This document shows, one piece after another, positions 45,693-56,235 of a stretch of 64,000 bases of DNA. Positions within the stretch are counted from its first letter, which is position 1, and the number at the start of each line of letters is the position of its first letter. Location: NCBI GenBank assembly GCA_021397845.1, contig CM038044.1, positions 42,642,354-42,706,353 of the forward strand. Direction: 5' to 3'. Under the pieces are notes generated by a model. That model worked only from the letters and a program-made list of their open reading frames with translations, was not told the origin of the DNA and did not search any database. The stretch comes from Areca catechu. Its lineage: Eukaryota > Streptophyta > Magnoliopsida > Arecales > Arecaceae. The position numbers were made by a program, and so were the translations under genes.

Positions 45693-45823
45693 TGGAGGAA
45701 CCAGCTGCTACTACCGACCTAGCTCCACCGATGGTGGTCGCCGAAGATGAAGCCTTACCGCCGGAGGCCCCAGAAGGTGATACCCCACCTGAGCACCGTC
45801 TTGGAAAGAAGCCGGTCAGATAG

Positions 45824-46530
45824 CATAGGGGCCCATTGTAATTTTTCTTCTTTTTGCTATTGATTTGGGTTGCCCGGTATGTCGGGGCCCGGTGACAATG
45901 TACAACTTTACCAAGTATTAATGAAATTCCTTTTCAATCATCTCGACCTGTGTCTCTTTTCATTCTTTGCACTTTGTCAATCTTCTTCCCTTCACTTCTC
46001 GACTGCATGTGTGCATGTACTTGTGTAGGCACCTGGCCTTGAAGTACCAAGTATCTGGGCCCTTCTCTGCCGAGCCTCGAACATGCGAGGAGGTTAGGAA
46101 GGAGTTCTTAGCTTGCTGAGTCATTCCCACCTCGCGGGTGAAGTGGTTGTAGGGCTCCGAGCGCTTTGCTTGAGGAGGTTTATTCGACCTCGATCGGGAC
46201 CAGCTCCAGGTGTGCACGGCAAGGCCGAGAATGGATGTTGCACTCGTTGGACCCGCCAGGTGATTGTGAGGTGCCGGGCTTCTGGATCTTTCGGGCTTGA
46301 GTGCCGGGCTTTAGGAGTTTCCGGGCTTGAGTGCCGGGCTTCAGGAGTTTCTGGGCTTTAGTGATGGGCTTCAGGAGTTTCTGGGCTTGAGCGTGCTAGA
46401 CATGGGGCCAGGAAACGATGTCCTTGCAAGGCAAAAGTGTTTTGCACAAAGAGGATCTTTATTATTAGTGGGAGAAGGCCTTACATTTTTGATAGTACAT
46501 TCTCAGGTTGCCGGCATTCCATGTCTGCAG
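45824..46530 (-). other. Region between antisense ORF end and G integrase, with 30-bp repeats
   Basis: Just after the antisense stop there is a + strand 3'-end-like sequence (TTAATGAAATTCC near 45918). Four copies of a 30-bp unit (GTGCCGGGCTTCAGGAGTTTCTGGGCTTGA-like) lie head to tail at 46271-46390. No coding on either strand is convincing until the integrase tail begins near 46530 on the minus strand. Confidence 0.6.
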
Positions 46531-47600
46531 GAATCTGGCACTGTCCAGCTCCGCTAGGTAGTAGGCTTTGTGAGGAAGAGCTTCGACCACCTTATAGGGG
46601 CCCTCCTAGTTTGGTGAGAGCTTGCCGCATTCCCGGGATTGGGAGGCCTTAGCTCGGCGTAGCACTAGGTCGCTCGGGTGGAAGACCTTTGGCTTCACTC
46701 ATGCATTATAATACCGAGCTACTCGTTACTGGTAAGCCACCATCCAAAGTTAAGCCTTGTCTCTGGTTTTCTCGAGGAGGTCCAAGTTGAGAAGAAGGCG
46801 GGCTGAATTCTCTGCTTTATCATACTGCTATACTTGTAAGTAGGCATGCGAGTTCAACCGGGACAACGACCTCTGTGCCAAAAATAAGGCTGAAAGGCAT
46901 CTCACACGTGGCCATCCTGGGTGTTGTGTGGTTGGCCCAAAGAACGTTGGAGAGTTCTTCTACCCACTTACCTTTGGCCCGGTCTAGCCTGGTTCTGAGT
47001 CCTTGGAGGATAGTCCGGTTGGTTACCTCGACCTCTCCGTTGGTCTATGGGTGACCCACCAAGATGAAGCGATGTTGAATGCCGAGCTTGGCACAGAACT
47101 CTTCGAACTCCCAGTTGTCAATCTACCGTCCATTGTCAGTGATGATGTTGTGGGGAGCCCGAAGTGACAGATGATCAACTTTCAGAAGAACTAGCGGACC
47201 TTGGCTTCTGTGATCCGTGCTAGTGGCTTTGCTCCTATCCACTTGGTAAAGTAGTCAATAGCCACTATCAGGAATCTCTATTGCCCTGATGTAGGAGGGA
47301 ATGGACCTAGGATGTCCATTCCCTACTGGGCAAACGGCCAAGGGACGGAGAGCTGGGAGAGCAGCACCACTGGTTGATGTTGTATGTGGGTGTGGTGCTG
47401 GCACTGGTCACACTTCCTCACGAAGTCAGCGGTGCCTCCCTCATGGTCTCCTAGTAATATCCCTTGTGGAGGGCCTTATATGCCAGCGTCCTTCCTCCTA
47501 CGTGATTCCTGTAGAGGCCTTCGTGTATCTCTTAGAGTATGAAGGTTACCTCTACGGGTCTCTAGCACTTCAGGAGTGGATAGTAGGATCGGCGGTAGAG
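46530..47600 (-). pseudogene. Element G integrase, decayed
   Basis: On the minus strand, across several frames, come VRKCDQCQHH (zinc finger end, near 47420) and GMDILGPFPP with the first D. FLIVAIDYFTKWIGAKPLA follows near 47240-47290, then THRPT...R.PTGLSSKDS with the third acidic region broken. Further on are AGECGKLSPN-type and GPYKV residues of the tail, and NLRMYYQ at the end. Many stops and frame changes are present. Order and motifs are those of Tat-group integrase. Confidence 0.75.
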
Positions 47601-47729
47601 CTGCCCTTCCATCAAGATGAACCGCGAGGCCTTCTTCTTGATAAGGCCATCCTCTATGCGATTTTCTGGTAGGGTGCCGTCGATGATGTAACTGATGTAC
47701 CTGCCCTTCTAGCTCGGCTCCGGGGTGAC

Positions 47730-48225
47730 TTACTTCTCCTCTATGGGAGTTTTGTTGCTCGAACATTCAAGGTACTCGATGTGGGCATGCCCTAGTGACG
47801 AGTCCGGCAAGGTCACAAGTCTTGATAGCATATCAACGTGAGCATTCTCTCCACAGGGGATGTGGAAGATGCTGAAGTGTCGAAAGCCTACCATGCTCGA
47901 GCAGACCCGCTCTAGGTACTTCATCATTTTATGATCCCTGGCTTCATATTCTTCGGAGACCTGTCCGGCCACCAGTTGGGAGTCGGTGAAGACCTTTAGG
48001 CTGGATACATCCAGCTCATGGGATACCCTCAGGCCCACGAGGAGTAACTCATACTCCACTTGGTTGTTTGTAGCGGTGAACTTGAAGTGGAGTGCACATT
48101 CAGCTACAATCCCATCGCTGTTAGCGAGGATGAGGCCTGCTCTGCTCTTGCTCGCGTTGGATGCATCGTCGACATGGAGGATCCAAGACTCCTCCTTAGC
48201 TCCGGGATCAATTTGATGCTCCAGG
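47730..48225 (-). pseudogene. Element G second (archaeal-type) RNase H
   Basis: The open segment MEYELLLVGLRVSHELDVSSLKVFTDSQLVAGQVSEEYEARDHKMMKYLE carries the Glu and Asp positions of the second RNase H found only in Tat-lineage elements. HIPCGENAHVDMLSRL follows near the end. It supports the Tat assignment independently of the antisense ORF. Stops lie upstream and downstream. Confidence 0.8.
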
Positions 48226-48230
48226 GTTGT

Positions 48231-48640
48231 CTACTCTGGCTTTTTGGCAAGTCCCATGCACTTGACCAGGAAATCGGCCAGCACCTGGGCCTTCTGAGAT
48301 GACCTCGATTGGTATGCGATGTCGAACTCGCTGAGCTTCAATGCCCACTTGGCCAAACATCTGGATGTGTCGGGACGACTGAGCACAGCCCTCAGGGGCT
48401 GGTCCATCAGGACTATGATCAGATGTGCTTGAAAGTACGGCCTGAGATGCTGGGTAAACATGATAAGAGCAAAAATTAGCTTTTTAGATCGGGTGTACCT
48501 AATCTCCGCATCCTGGAGGATTTGCTAGCATAGTACACCGGCTTCTGGGATCCATCATGATCCGTGTGGACAAGAACCGAGCTGACGGCCCCCGGGTGAT
48601 CGCCAGGTATAGTAGGAGTTCTTCTCACTCCTCCGGCCTG
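48231..48640 (-). pseudogene. Element G RNase H, decayed
   Basis: The frame contains YLAIT (start), then after frame changes QHLRPYFQAHLIIVLMDQPLRAVLSRPDTSRCLAKWALKLSEFDIAYQSR and KAQVLADFL. The last is the HxxxKxQVLADFLVE motif typical of the end of Tat RNase H. It lies between RT and the second RNase H, as expected. Confidence 0.78.
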
Positions 48641-49826
48641 GAGAGCAGTGGTGGTGATGCCAAGAAGTCTTTAAGCTCCTCAAAGGCTGCTTTGCATTCC
48701 TCGATCCAGGTGAAGTCATGCATTTTGTGCAGTGCCTTGAAGAAAGGGAGACATTGATCTGCCGATCTCGAGATGAACCGGCTCAATGTTGCGATCTGAC
48801 TCGTCAGGCATTGGACCTGCTTCTTCGAGGTCGGATGCTCCATGTCGACAATTGCCTAGACCTTCTCCGGGTTCACCTCAATTCTCCTCTGGGTCACCAT
48901 GAAGCCAAGGAACTTTCCTACTGCTACACCGAAGGTGCACTTCGTTGGGTTCGGCTTCATCTTGTGCTCTCGAAGGTTGTGGAAGGCTTCCACGAGGTCG
49001 GCGACGTGGTCTGACCTCGGCTTGCTCATGACGAGCATGTCGTCCACATATACTTGCATGTTTCTACTAATCTGGTCCTTGAAGACCCGATTGACCAGCC
49101 GCTGGTACATGGTGCCAGCATTCTTCAAGCTGAATGGCATCATCCGGTAGCAGTACGTTCCTCGATCGGTGATGAAGGTAGTGTGCTCCTCGTCCTCTGG
49201 ATGCATCTAGATTTGGTTGTATTCGGAGAATGCATTCATAAAGGAGAGCAAGCGGTGCCCCGAGGTGGTGTCCACTAATTGGTCGATCTTCGATAGAGGG
49301 AAGCTGTCCTTGGGACAGGCTTGGTTAAGGTCGGTGTAGTCCACATAGATCCTCTACTTTTCATTATTCTTCTTGACCATAACTAGATTCGCTAGCCAGC
49401 TCGGATATTGTACTTCTCAGACAAAGCCGGCTGCGCGAAGTTTATCCACCCCCTCATTGATCACCTGTTGCCTCTCCAGGGCGAAACTTCTTTTCTTCTA
49501 CCGAACAGGATGATACTTTGGATTGATGCTTAACTTATAGGTGATGACTTCAAGGAGAATCCTGGGCATATCGACCATTGTCCAAGCGAAGACATCTATG
49601 TTTGCTTGAAGAAACTCCAACAGGTGGGCTGCTCATCCTCTTGCAGCTGTGTCCCAATCTGCACCATCTTTGCCAGGTCGGTTCCGAGCATATATGATAG
49701 TAGGTGCTCGATTGGGCCACCCTTGTGGTCCTAAGCCTTTTGGTCGAGGTTGTCTATGCTGGGGTCATCCTCGGAGGCTTTGGCTCTAGGAACGGCTTGG
49801 AGACAATGGAGGATTGGCTTAGGTGC
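48640..49826 (-). pseudogene. pol: Element G reverse transcriptase, decayed, cut by array T
   Basis: From the right: an FAWTMVDMP..L linker, FALERQQVINEGVDKLRAAGFV, EVQYPSWLANLVMVKK, YVDYTDLNQACPKDSFPLSKIDQ, then the open block with YCYRMMPFSLKNAGTMYQRLVN. The catalytic YVDD is encoded in the complement of 49039-49050. KCTFGVAVGKFLGFMVTQR and FTWIEECKAAFEELK follow. Stops include several TAG. The block is continuous with coding up to 49826, where the first LTR of T starts. Confidence 0.85.
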
Positions 49827-51168
49827 TGGTGTGGACACCAGAAGCCGAAAGAAACTTCACTCCAACAAGGTTAGCCTTATCCCAATTTGGTTCGAAGATA
49901 ATTAGGTTACCTTGTATACTTTAGTTCAAAAATATTTTATTTTCAAGAGTCATTTCCTTTTCAAGAGTCCTGTAATTAATTTTGAGTTTCAAATCAAGAG
50001 TGTTTATTGAGTCCTGTAATTACTTTTAAAATTTCATTTCTTGTAAGTCCATTTCAAGTTTTAAAGTCTAGGTCAGTCAAGTCAGTTCAGTTGAGTTAAG
50101 TCTAATTCAGTTGAGTTAAGTCTAATCAAGTCTTAAAGCCATGAAAGCCAGCAACAAGACTCAAATTCTAGACCCCAGAATTTGACCACATGAAGAAGAG
50201 AAGACACATCAACCAAGCAAGAGAAAAGGACCATCAACTAGGACCACTGGGCGCCACATGTCATTCTTATCCAAGTAGAAGACCACCTCACCATGCCACG
50301 CCATCAGGTGCCACTTCACCAGCCACCTCATCACCCTTTGGGCGCCAACAAGGGAGATTCAAATTCAAGGAGGTTGGCCACATCCCTCCAAGTCCTCCAC
50401 CAAATCCTCCAACCCCCCCCACATCCCTCCAAACTCTCCACCAAATCCTCCAACCCCCCTTGTAATCCTCCTCGATTTGGGGAGTTTTTAAATTTCAAAA
50501 GCTACCTTTGTGAGGCTATTAAAAGCCTTGGACGCCCATTGTAAAAGAGATTGATTTTGGGAATGAATGAAAATTGAAGTTGAAATTTTGGAAGTAGAAG
50601 TTGTCTTGTATTTTTTTTTTCTTATGTGAAAGTTTCCCATCCTCTTCCTCCACGCCAAAGCCATTCTTTTTTCCCTAGCAAAGCATCTTCCAAGCTCAAG
50701 TGAAGGCATTGGAGTCGGCCAGATCTTCTCAAAATTCTGTTCTTAGTTCATAAACTCTCCCATCCCTTCTATATGTTCCTATCCTTCTTCCTTAACTTTG
50801 ATCTTCATTGCAGGGTCCTTCGAAGTCTTTGAGTTGTGGGCTGGGTTCACCTTAACAAAGAACCAACAAGCTGAAGCCCCAAGTCTAGGGTTCTGATCTC
50901 TGTTATCCAGGTTCTTCAGTTCTGAGCATTGGTAGTTTCAAGGTATGAATCAAAAGAAGGTTGGAAAGCTGATCAAGGTAAGTCCACAATCATTAGCCCC
51001 TATTGTCTAGATCTTCTTCCTTCTTAGTTTAGGATTGTGTCTAATCAAGTAAAAGTCCAATTTCTTATAATCCTTAAGTCTTATTATGATAAGTACAATG
51101 CTAGTGTAATTAGGTTTCATTGCTCTACAAACCATATTCAAAACATTAATCATATGCTTGCCGCATCA
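49827..51168 (+). repeat. Array T LTR 1
   Basis: This 1342-bp LTR starts TGGTGTGGACACC and ends GCCGCATCA. It has a TATA-like CTATTAAAAG near 50515, a C-rich run of CCTCCAA units at 50385-50460, and a conserved ATG...GTAAGT block at 50945-50983. It differs from the other three at several private sites (for example GCTACCTTTG for GCTAGCTTTG, and CAAGGTATG for CAAGATATG), as expected for the oldest edge copy. Confidence 0.92.
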
Positions 51169-52198
51169 AATTGGTATCAGAGCATGGTTGCATTAGGGTA
51201 GAATAGTTTTCTTTAAATCCAAGCAAGATCTAAAATTCACGCCTCCTGAGCGGGTGTACTCTAGTACACTGTCATGACCCATGGGAATAATGAGCCCCTG
51301 GCCGGACGTGAGTTTTTAGATTGAAGTTTTGGGTAAGCCATTGCACTTGTTTGATTAGGTTCTGTTTTCTAAAAATTTGCATCTATTTACTGTAATCCAT
51401 CTGTAGCTCCAAAGGCAAGTCACTAATTTTTTATTAAAATATTTTTTTCTTGTTCCTTTTTAAGTCATTTATCACCATATTAAATTTCATCATCAGAAAA
51501 AAATTATAAAAAAAATGAAAATTTCTGCAGTTCGACACTATCATTAGGGTTCTGTTCTGTCCTTTTTATTTATCTTCATTTGTAGGATCTGCTTAGATTA
51601 GTATTGATTTTAGTTTTAAAATTCCTTTCATCTACATTGAAACATATAAGTTAGGAATCCTCTGTGAATTTTTCAGAATTCTTGGATATTTTTTTCATCA
51701 CGTTTTCCACACCACTTTCAAATTGCAACACACTTCTGCAGCACCTTTGCATTTCATTCATCTCATGAGAAATCAAATTAAGGGCATCAATTTGACATAG
51801 GGTCAGGGTTTCATCACCTGTCCCTAGCCCAAAAATCACCAACCAGCATATCGATCCCAGCCCGTTAATTAAAATTGAGTAGAACGTTAATTGCCCTAGT
51901 GGGTTAGGGACACCAACAAGTTGGGTTCAGGTTAGGGTCAAGTTAACTGTGTCAGCTAATTGGTGTGTGCTTACTGGCTTGGTGTCTAGGATTGGTACAT
52001 CAGGGCTTGTGATTTGGTCCGCCTACCTGGCCAATCTCAGATTGGTGTCTAAGGTTGGCAATCAGGGACCTTCACTCCCCACCACCTACCTGGCTAAGTC
52101 CCATAAGTACTACTAGCTAGTTGGTTCACTTAATTAGACCTCTAATTTGTGCTCTAGGTCTAGGAAACCTTAGCTCGAGCTTGAGTCCATTTGCATGC
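51169..52198 (+). promoter_or_regulatory. Array T unit 1 leader with tRNA-Met primer site (51172-51183)
   Basis: TGGTATCAGAGC is at 51172-51183, three bases from the LTR. The leader of about 1 kb has no convincing coding. At 51870-52080 it carries a block (GGTTAGGGACACC, GGTGTCTAGGATTGG, CTACCTGGCCAATC) that also occurs, reversed, in the leaders of B and E. The same leader follows each LTR of the array (55149, 59129, 63108). Confidence 0.85.
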
Positions 52199-52942
52199 AT
52201 GACAACTAGAGCAGGGACACCATATTCACCAATCCAAGCCCAGTCCAGTGTAGCCATGGACCCGAATCTTAAAACCATGCTGAAAGGCCTAAATGATCTA
52301 ATGGCCCAATTGAACCAAATGCTGGCTAAACAATTTTCCTTAGACCAACCAACTCCTACTTTCCCATTAGCTCATATGAATGATAGGAGTAAGAACCCTG
52401 AAGTACAAGTTGAGTTCATGAATACTCAAGACTTAGGGTATCCTCAAACTGAAGGGCTAGGGAAGGAAGAAGGCAAGTCTGAACCTAGTAAATATGTGTA
52501 TGAGACTAACATAAGTTTAATAGATGAATATGAAGGGGAAGACTGTGAAGAGAACAACTTTAATACCTTACCTGAGGAAACCTTTGGTAAAGAAAAGATT
52601 ATTGAGCCTAGTCCTGAAACATTAGAACAACCAAGATTTAGTGAGGACTTGGTTCCCGTAAGACAATGCCCTCAGGAAGAACCCAATACTTTAGCTTCGA
52701 CACAAGAACTCCTTCAGGTACCTGAGAAGAACACAATCATTATTTTAGAAGACTTTCCTGATGACCTTCAACTACCTAGAAGCATCCCGCCTGTAGATCA
52801 ATATTCAAATCTTAAGGTCATCATGAGTAACCAAGGTCTGTTTCAAGATTCTCCTAAATTATCCCAAGACTCGGATTCCTATTTTCTTCCTTTCCTTAAG
52901 TCTTATCCTAATTTTAGAGCCATTAAGTTTCATTTTGATTAG
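52199..52942 (+). CDS. Array T unit 1 chimeric protein, truncated by a stop
   Basis: The start is set at MTTRAGTPYS (52199), a motif shared with the gag starts of E and B; an in-frame ATG at 52121 adds 26 residues without similarity. The protein has an N-terminal leucine-rich helix (LKTMLKGLNDLMAQLNQML), the YVYETNISLIDEYEGE linker near residue 110, and an acidic unrecognised region. It ends at a TAG (52940-52942) that is GAG in the other units. About 48 residues, including the integrase remnant, are lost; their coding continues to about 53085. Confidence 0.8.
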   Translation: MTTRAGTPYSPIQAQSSVAMDPNLKTMLKGLNDLMAQLNQMLAKQFSLDQPTPTFPLAHMNDRSKNPEVQVEFMNTQDLGYPQTEGLGKEEGKSEPSKYVYETNISLIDEYEGEDCEENNFNTLPEETFGKEKIIEPSPETLEQPRFSEDLVPVRQCPQEEPNTLASTQELLQVPEKNTIIILEDFPDDLQLPRSIPPVDQYSNLKVIMSNQGLFQDSPKLSQDSDSYFLPFLKSYPNFRAIKFHFD

Positions 52943-53167
52943 ATTACTAGGTTGCATGAGCCTTTAAAGCCAATTCCTTTTGCTACCTACTTTTGGAAAA
53001 CCTTATGGCATTTGCTAGGAACCCATGGTAAATTCTCATGTGCATACCAGACCAGGGTCAAACCTAGAGAGTCATTAATCTGTTAGGTTTAGGCCCTAGA
53101 GAGTCCAATAAAATTCCTCTCAATAAAGATGCCTAGTTCAGTTTGCATTTCGTAAGTGCTTGTGTAA

Positions 53168-53869
53168 GTTTCTGAGTCTGCTGAGTCTTTTGCACAGCAT
53201 GTCACAAATCTGCATAAAGAAATCGGTAATAAGATCAACCTGAGCAATGAAACTTATAAACACTTAGCTGACTCACATAAGAGGGCTAAAGAATTCTGTG
53301 AAGGGGATTATGCGATGATTAGGCTCAACCCTGAACGGTTTCTCCCTGGAACCATAAAGAAGCTGCATGCCCGCGGAGCGGGACCTTTTAAGATCTTAAA
53401 GAAAATAGGGCCTAATGCATATGTTTTGGAACTTCCACCTGATATGGGTATTAGTACAACCTTCAATGTTTCAGACCTAGTAGAATACAAAGAACCACTA
53501 CTAATACCTAGTGAGCCTTTTGAGCCAGAAACTTTCATTGAGAGTGAACATATTTCCGAGTGTCCACCACCAACCTTACCTGAGCAGAGAGAGAGGATTG
53601 AGAGAATCCTGGATGACAAGATCATTACTACCAGGAATAAGGACTATCAGCGATACCTGGTTCAATGGCAAGGTCGACCTGAGTCCGACAACTCTTGGAT
53701 TACTCGAGAGGACCTACAAAGACTTAACCCAGACTTGTTCGAGCATTACCAGAGCAAAACTGAACCATACTCGACTGGGTCGAGTTCTGCCCACCCTAGG
53801 AGAATTGGTGTGGACACCAGAAGCCGAAAGAAACTTCACTCCAACAAGGTTAGCCTTATCCCAATTTAG
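53168..53869 (+). CDS. Array T unit 1 integrase tail and chromodomain
   Basis: The frame opens after a TAA at 53165 with SESAESFAQHVTNLHKEI; the first Met is at 53315. RLNPERFLPGTIKKLHARGAGP and DLVEYKEP form the integrase tail. ERILDDKIITTRN.DYQRYLVQWQG, PESDNSWITRE and LQRLNPDLFEHY form the chromodomain, expected to recognise methylated histone H3. The last 21 codons lie in LTR 2. No catalytic integrase residue is present. It is in the same phase as the chimeric ORF but separated by four stops, so it needs separate translation or recoding; which one is unknown. Confidence 0.8.
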   Translation, partial: VSESAESFAQHVTNLHKEIGNKINLSNETYKHLADSHKRAKEFCEGDYAMIRLNPERFLPGTIKKLHARGAGPFKILKKIGPNAYVLELPPDMGISTTFNVSDLVEYKEPLLIPSEPFEPETFIESEHISECPPPTLPEQRERIERILDDKIITTRNKDYQRYLVQWQGRPESDNSWITREDLQRLNPDLFEHYQSKTEPYSTGSSSAHPRRIGVDTRSRKKLHSNKVSLIPI

Positions 53870-55148
53870 ATCGAAGATAATTAGGTTACCTTGTATCCTT
53901 TAGTTCAAAAATATTTTATTTTCAAGAGTCATTTCCTTTTCAAGAGTCCTGTAATTAATTTTGAGTTTCAAATCAAGAGTGTTTATTGAGTCCTGTAATT
54001 ACTTTTAAAATTTCATTTCTTGTAAGTCCATTTCAAGTTTTAAAGTCTAGGTCAGTCAAGTCAGTTCAGTTGAGTTAAGTCTAATTCAGTTGAGTTAAGT
54101 CTAATCAAGTCTTAAAGCCATGAAAGCCAGCAACAAGACTCAAATTCTAGACCCCAGAATTTGACCACATGAAGAAGAGAAGACACATCAACCAAGCAAG
54201 AGAAAAGGACCATCAACTAGGACCACTGGGCGCCACATGTCATTCTTATCCAAGTAGAAGACCACCTCACCATGCCACGTCATCAGGTGCCACTTCACCA
54301 GCCACCTCATCACCCTTTGGGCGCCAACAAGGGAGATTCAAATTCAAGGAGGTTGGCCACATCCCTCCAAGTCCTCCACCAAATCCTCCAACCCCCCCCA
54401 CATCCCTCCAAACTCTCCACCAAATCCTCCAACCCCCCTTGTAATCCTCCTCGATTTGGGGAGTTTTTAAATTTCAAAAGCTAGCTTTGTGAGGCTATTA
54501 AAAGCCTTGGACGCCCATTGTAAAAGAGATTGATTTTGGGAATGAATGAAAATTGAAGTTGAAATTTTGGAAGTAGAAGTTGTCTTGTATTTTTTTTTTT
54601 CTTATGTGAAAGTTTCCCATCCTCTTCCTCCACGCCAAAGCCATTCTTTTTTCCCTAGCAAAGCATCTTCCAAGCTCAAGTGAAGGCATTGGAGTCGGCC
54701 AGATCTTCTCAAAATTCTGTTCTTAGTTTATAAACTCTCCCATCCCTTCTATTTGTTCCTATCCTTCTTCCTTAACTTTGATCTTCATTGCAGGGTCCTT
54801 CGAAGTCTTTGAGTTGTGGGCTGGGTTCACCTTAACAAAGAACCAACAAGCTGAAGCCCCAAGTCCAGGGTTCTGATCTCTGTTATCCAGGTTCTTCAGT
54901 TCTGAGCATTGGTAGTTTCAAGATATGAATCAAAAGAAGGTTGGAAAGCTCATCAAGGTAAGTCCACAATCATTAGCCCCTATTGTCTAGATCTTCTTCC
55001 TTCTTAGTTTAGGATTGTGTCTAATCAAGTAAAAGTCCAATTTCTTATAATCCTTAAGTCTTATTATGATAAGTACAATGCTAGTGTAATTAGGTTTCAT
55101 TGCTCTACAAACCATATTCAAAACATTAATCATATGCTTGCCGCATCA
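53806..55148 (+). repeat. Array T LTR 2
   Basis: This 1343-bp copy serves as the 3' LTR of unit 1 and the 5' LTR of unit 2. Private variants include TATTTGTTCC and TTAGTTTATAAAC. A G-to-A change at about 53867 creates the TAG that ends unit 1's chromodomain ORF six codons earlier than in unit 3. Confidence 0.92.
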
Positions 55149-56235
55149 AATTGGTATCAGAGCATGGTTGCATTAGGGTAGAATAGTTTTCTTTAAATCC
55201 AAGCAAGATCTAAAATTCACGACTCCTGAGCGGGTTTACTCCATTACACTGTCATGACCCATGGGAATAATGAGCCCCTGGCCGGACGTGAGTTTTTAGA
55301 TTGAAGTTTTGGGTAAGCCATTGCACTTGTTTGATTAGGTTCTGTTTTCTAAAAATTTGCATCTATTTACTGTAATCCGTCTGTAGCTCCAAAGGCAAGT
55401 CACTAATTTTTTATTAAAATATTTTTTTTCTTGTTCCTTTTTAAGTCATTTATCACCATATTAAATTTCATCATCTAAAAAAATTATAAAAAAAATTAAA
55501 ATTTCTGCAGTTCGACACTATCATTAGGGTTCTGTTCTGTCCTTTTTATTTATCTTCATTTGTAGGATCTGCTTAGATTAGTATTGATTTTAGTTTTAAA
55601 ATTCCTTTCATCTACATTGAAACATATAAGTTAGGAATCCTCTGTGAATTTTTCAGAATTTTTGGATATTTTTTTCATCATGTTTTCCACACCACTTTCA
55701 AATTGCAACACACTTCTGCAGCACCTTTGCATTTCATTCATCTCATGAGAAATCAAATTAAGGGCATCAATTTGACATAGGGTCAGGGTTTCATCACCTG
55801 TCCCTAGCCCAAAAATCACCAACCAGCATATCGATCCCAGCCCATTAATTAAAATTGAGTAGAACGTTAATTGCCCTAGTGGGTTAGGGACACCAACAAG
55901 TTGGGTTCAGGTTAGGGTCAAGTTAACTGTGTCAGCTAATTGGTGTGTGCTTACTGGCTTGGTGTCTAGGATTGGTACATCAGGGCTTGTGATTTGGTCC
56001 GCCTACCTGGCCAATCTCAGATTGGTGTCTAAGGTTGGCAATCAGGGACCTTCACTCCCCACCACCTACCTGGCTAAGTCCCATAAGTACTACTAGCTAG
56101 TTGGTTCACTTAATTAGACCTCTAATTTGTGCTCTAGGTCTAGGAAACCTTAGCTCGAGCTTGAGTCCATTTGCATGCATGACAATTAGAGCAGGGACAC
56201 CATATTCACCAATCCAAGCCTAGTCCAGTGTAGCC

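Larger units (their letters stand above)
35257..45823 (+). pseudogene. Antisense ORF of element G (PF04195-type 'putative gypsy type transposon' protein), spliced, interrupted three times
   Basis: On the strand opposite to pol, G carries the plant PF04195 (Transposase_28) type protein. An acidic/Ser-rich start (SSSDEEEKE) is followed by VEELATIQETYDV and the signature ALYKETLIGGLRFLFHPFFL. After a TAG come KKGWWSI and GIKFELPSSIKGWKSKYFF. Then a GT-AG intron (36108-36190) and FSLDDLLTLSQKR follow. The frame continues across copia H (resumes 41313), across S1 (resumes 43096) and through a second intron (43344-43417) into LGAKLLLIRDYHRNWAKR. A long coiled coil (about 43450-43960) precedes an acidic C-terminus, which is split by S2 and ends KKPVR at 45823. 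Stops at about 35710, 36094 and 43643, and frameshifts near 35400 and 43710, inactivate it. Its function in Tat elements is not established. Confidence 0.82.
33512..49826 (-). mobile_element. Tat-type Ty3/gypsy element G with antisense spliced ORF, truncated by array T
   Basis: Left to right on the + strand: 3' LTR (33512-34724), polypurine tract, an antisense ORF (35257-45823), then the minus-strand pol in order integrase, second RNase H, RNase H, RT. Coding sequence is cut at 49826 by array T; protease, gag and the 5' LTR should lie beyond T. Other insertions inside G are copia H and solo LTRs S1 and S2, all in the antisense ORF. The dual RNase H and the antisense ORF near the 3' LTR are known features of the Tat group. 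All genes carry stops. Confidence 0.85.

Noticed and set aside
54169..54444. 91-residue Pro-rich ORF (and 70-residue frame overlap) in every T LTR
   Set aside because: It is conserved only because the LTRs are recent duplicates. Composition follows CCTCCAA repeats, no domain is seen, and it lies in the U3 promoter region.
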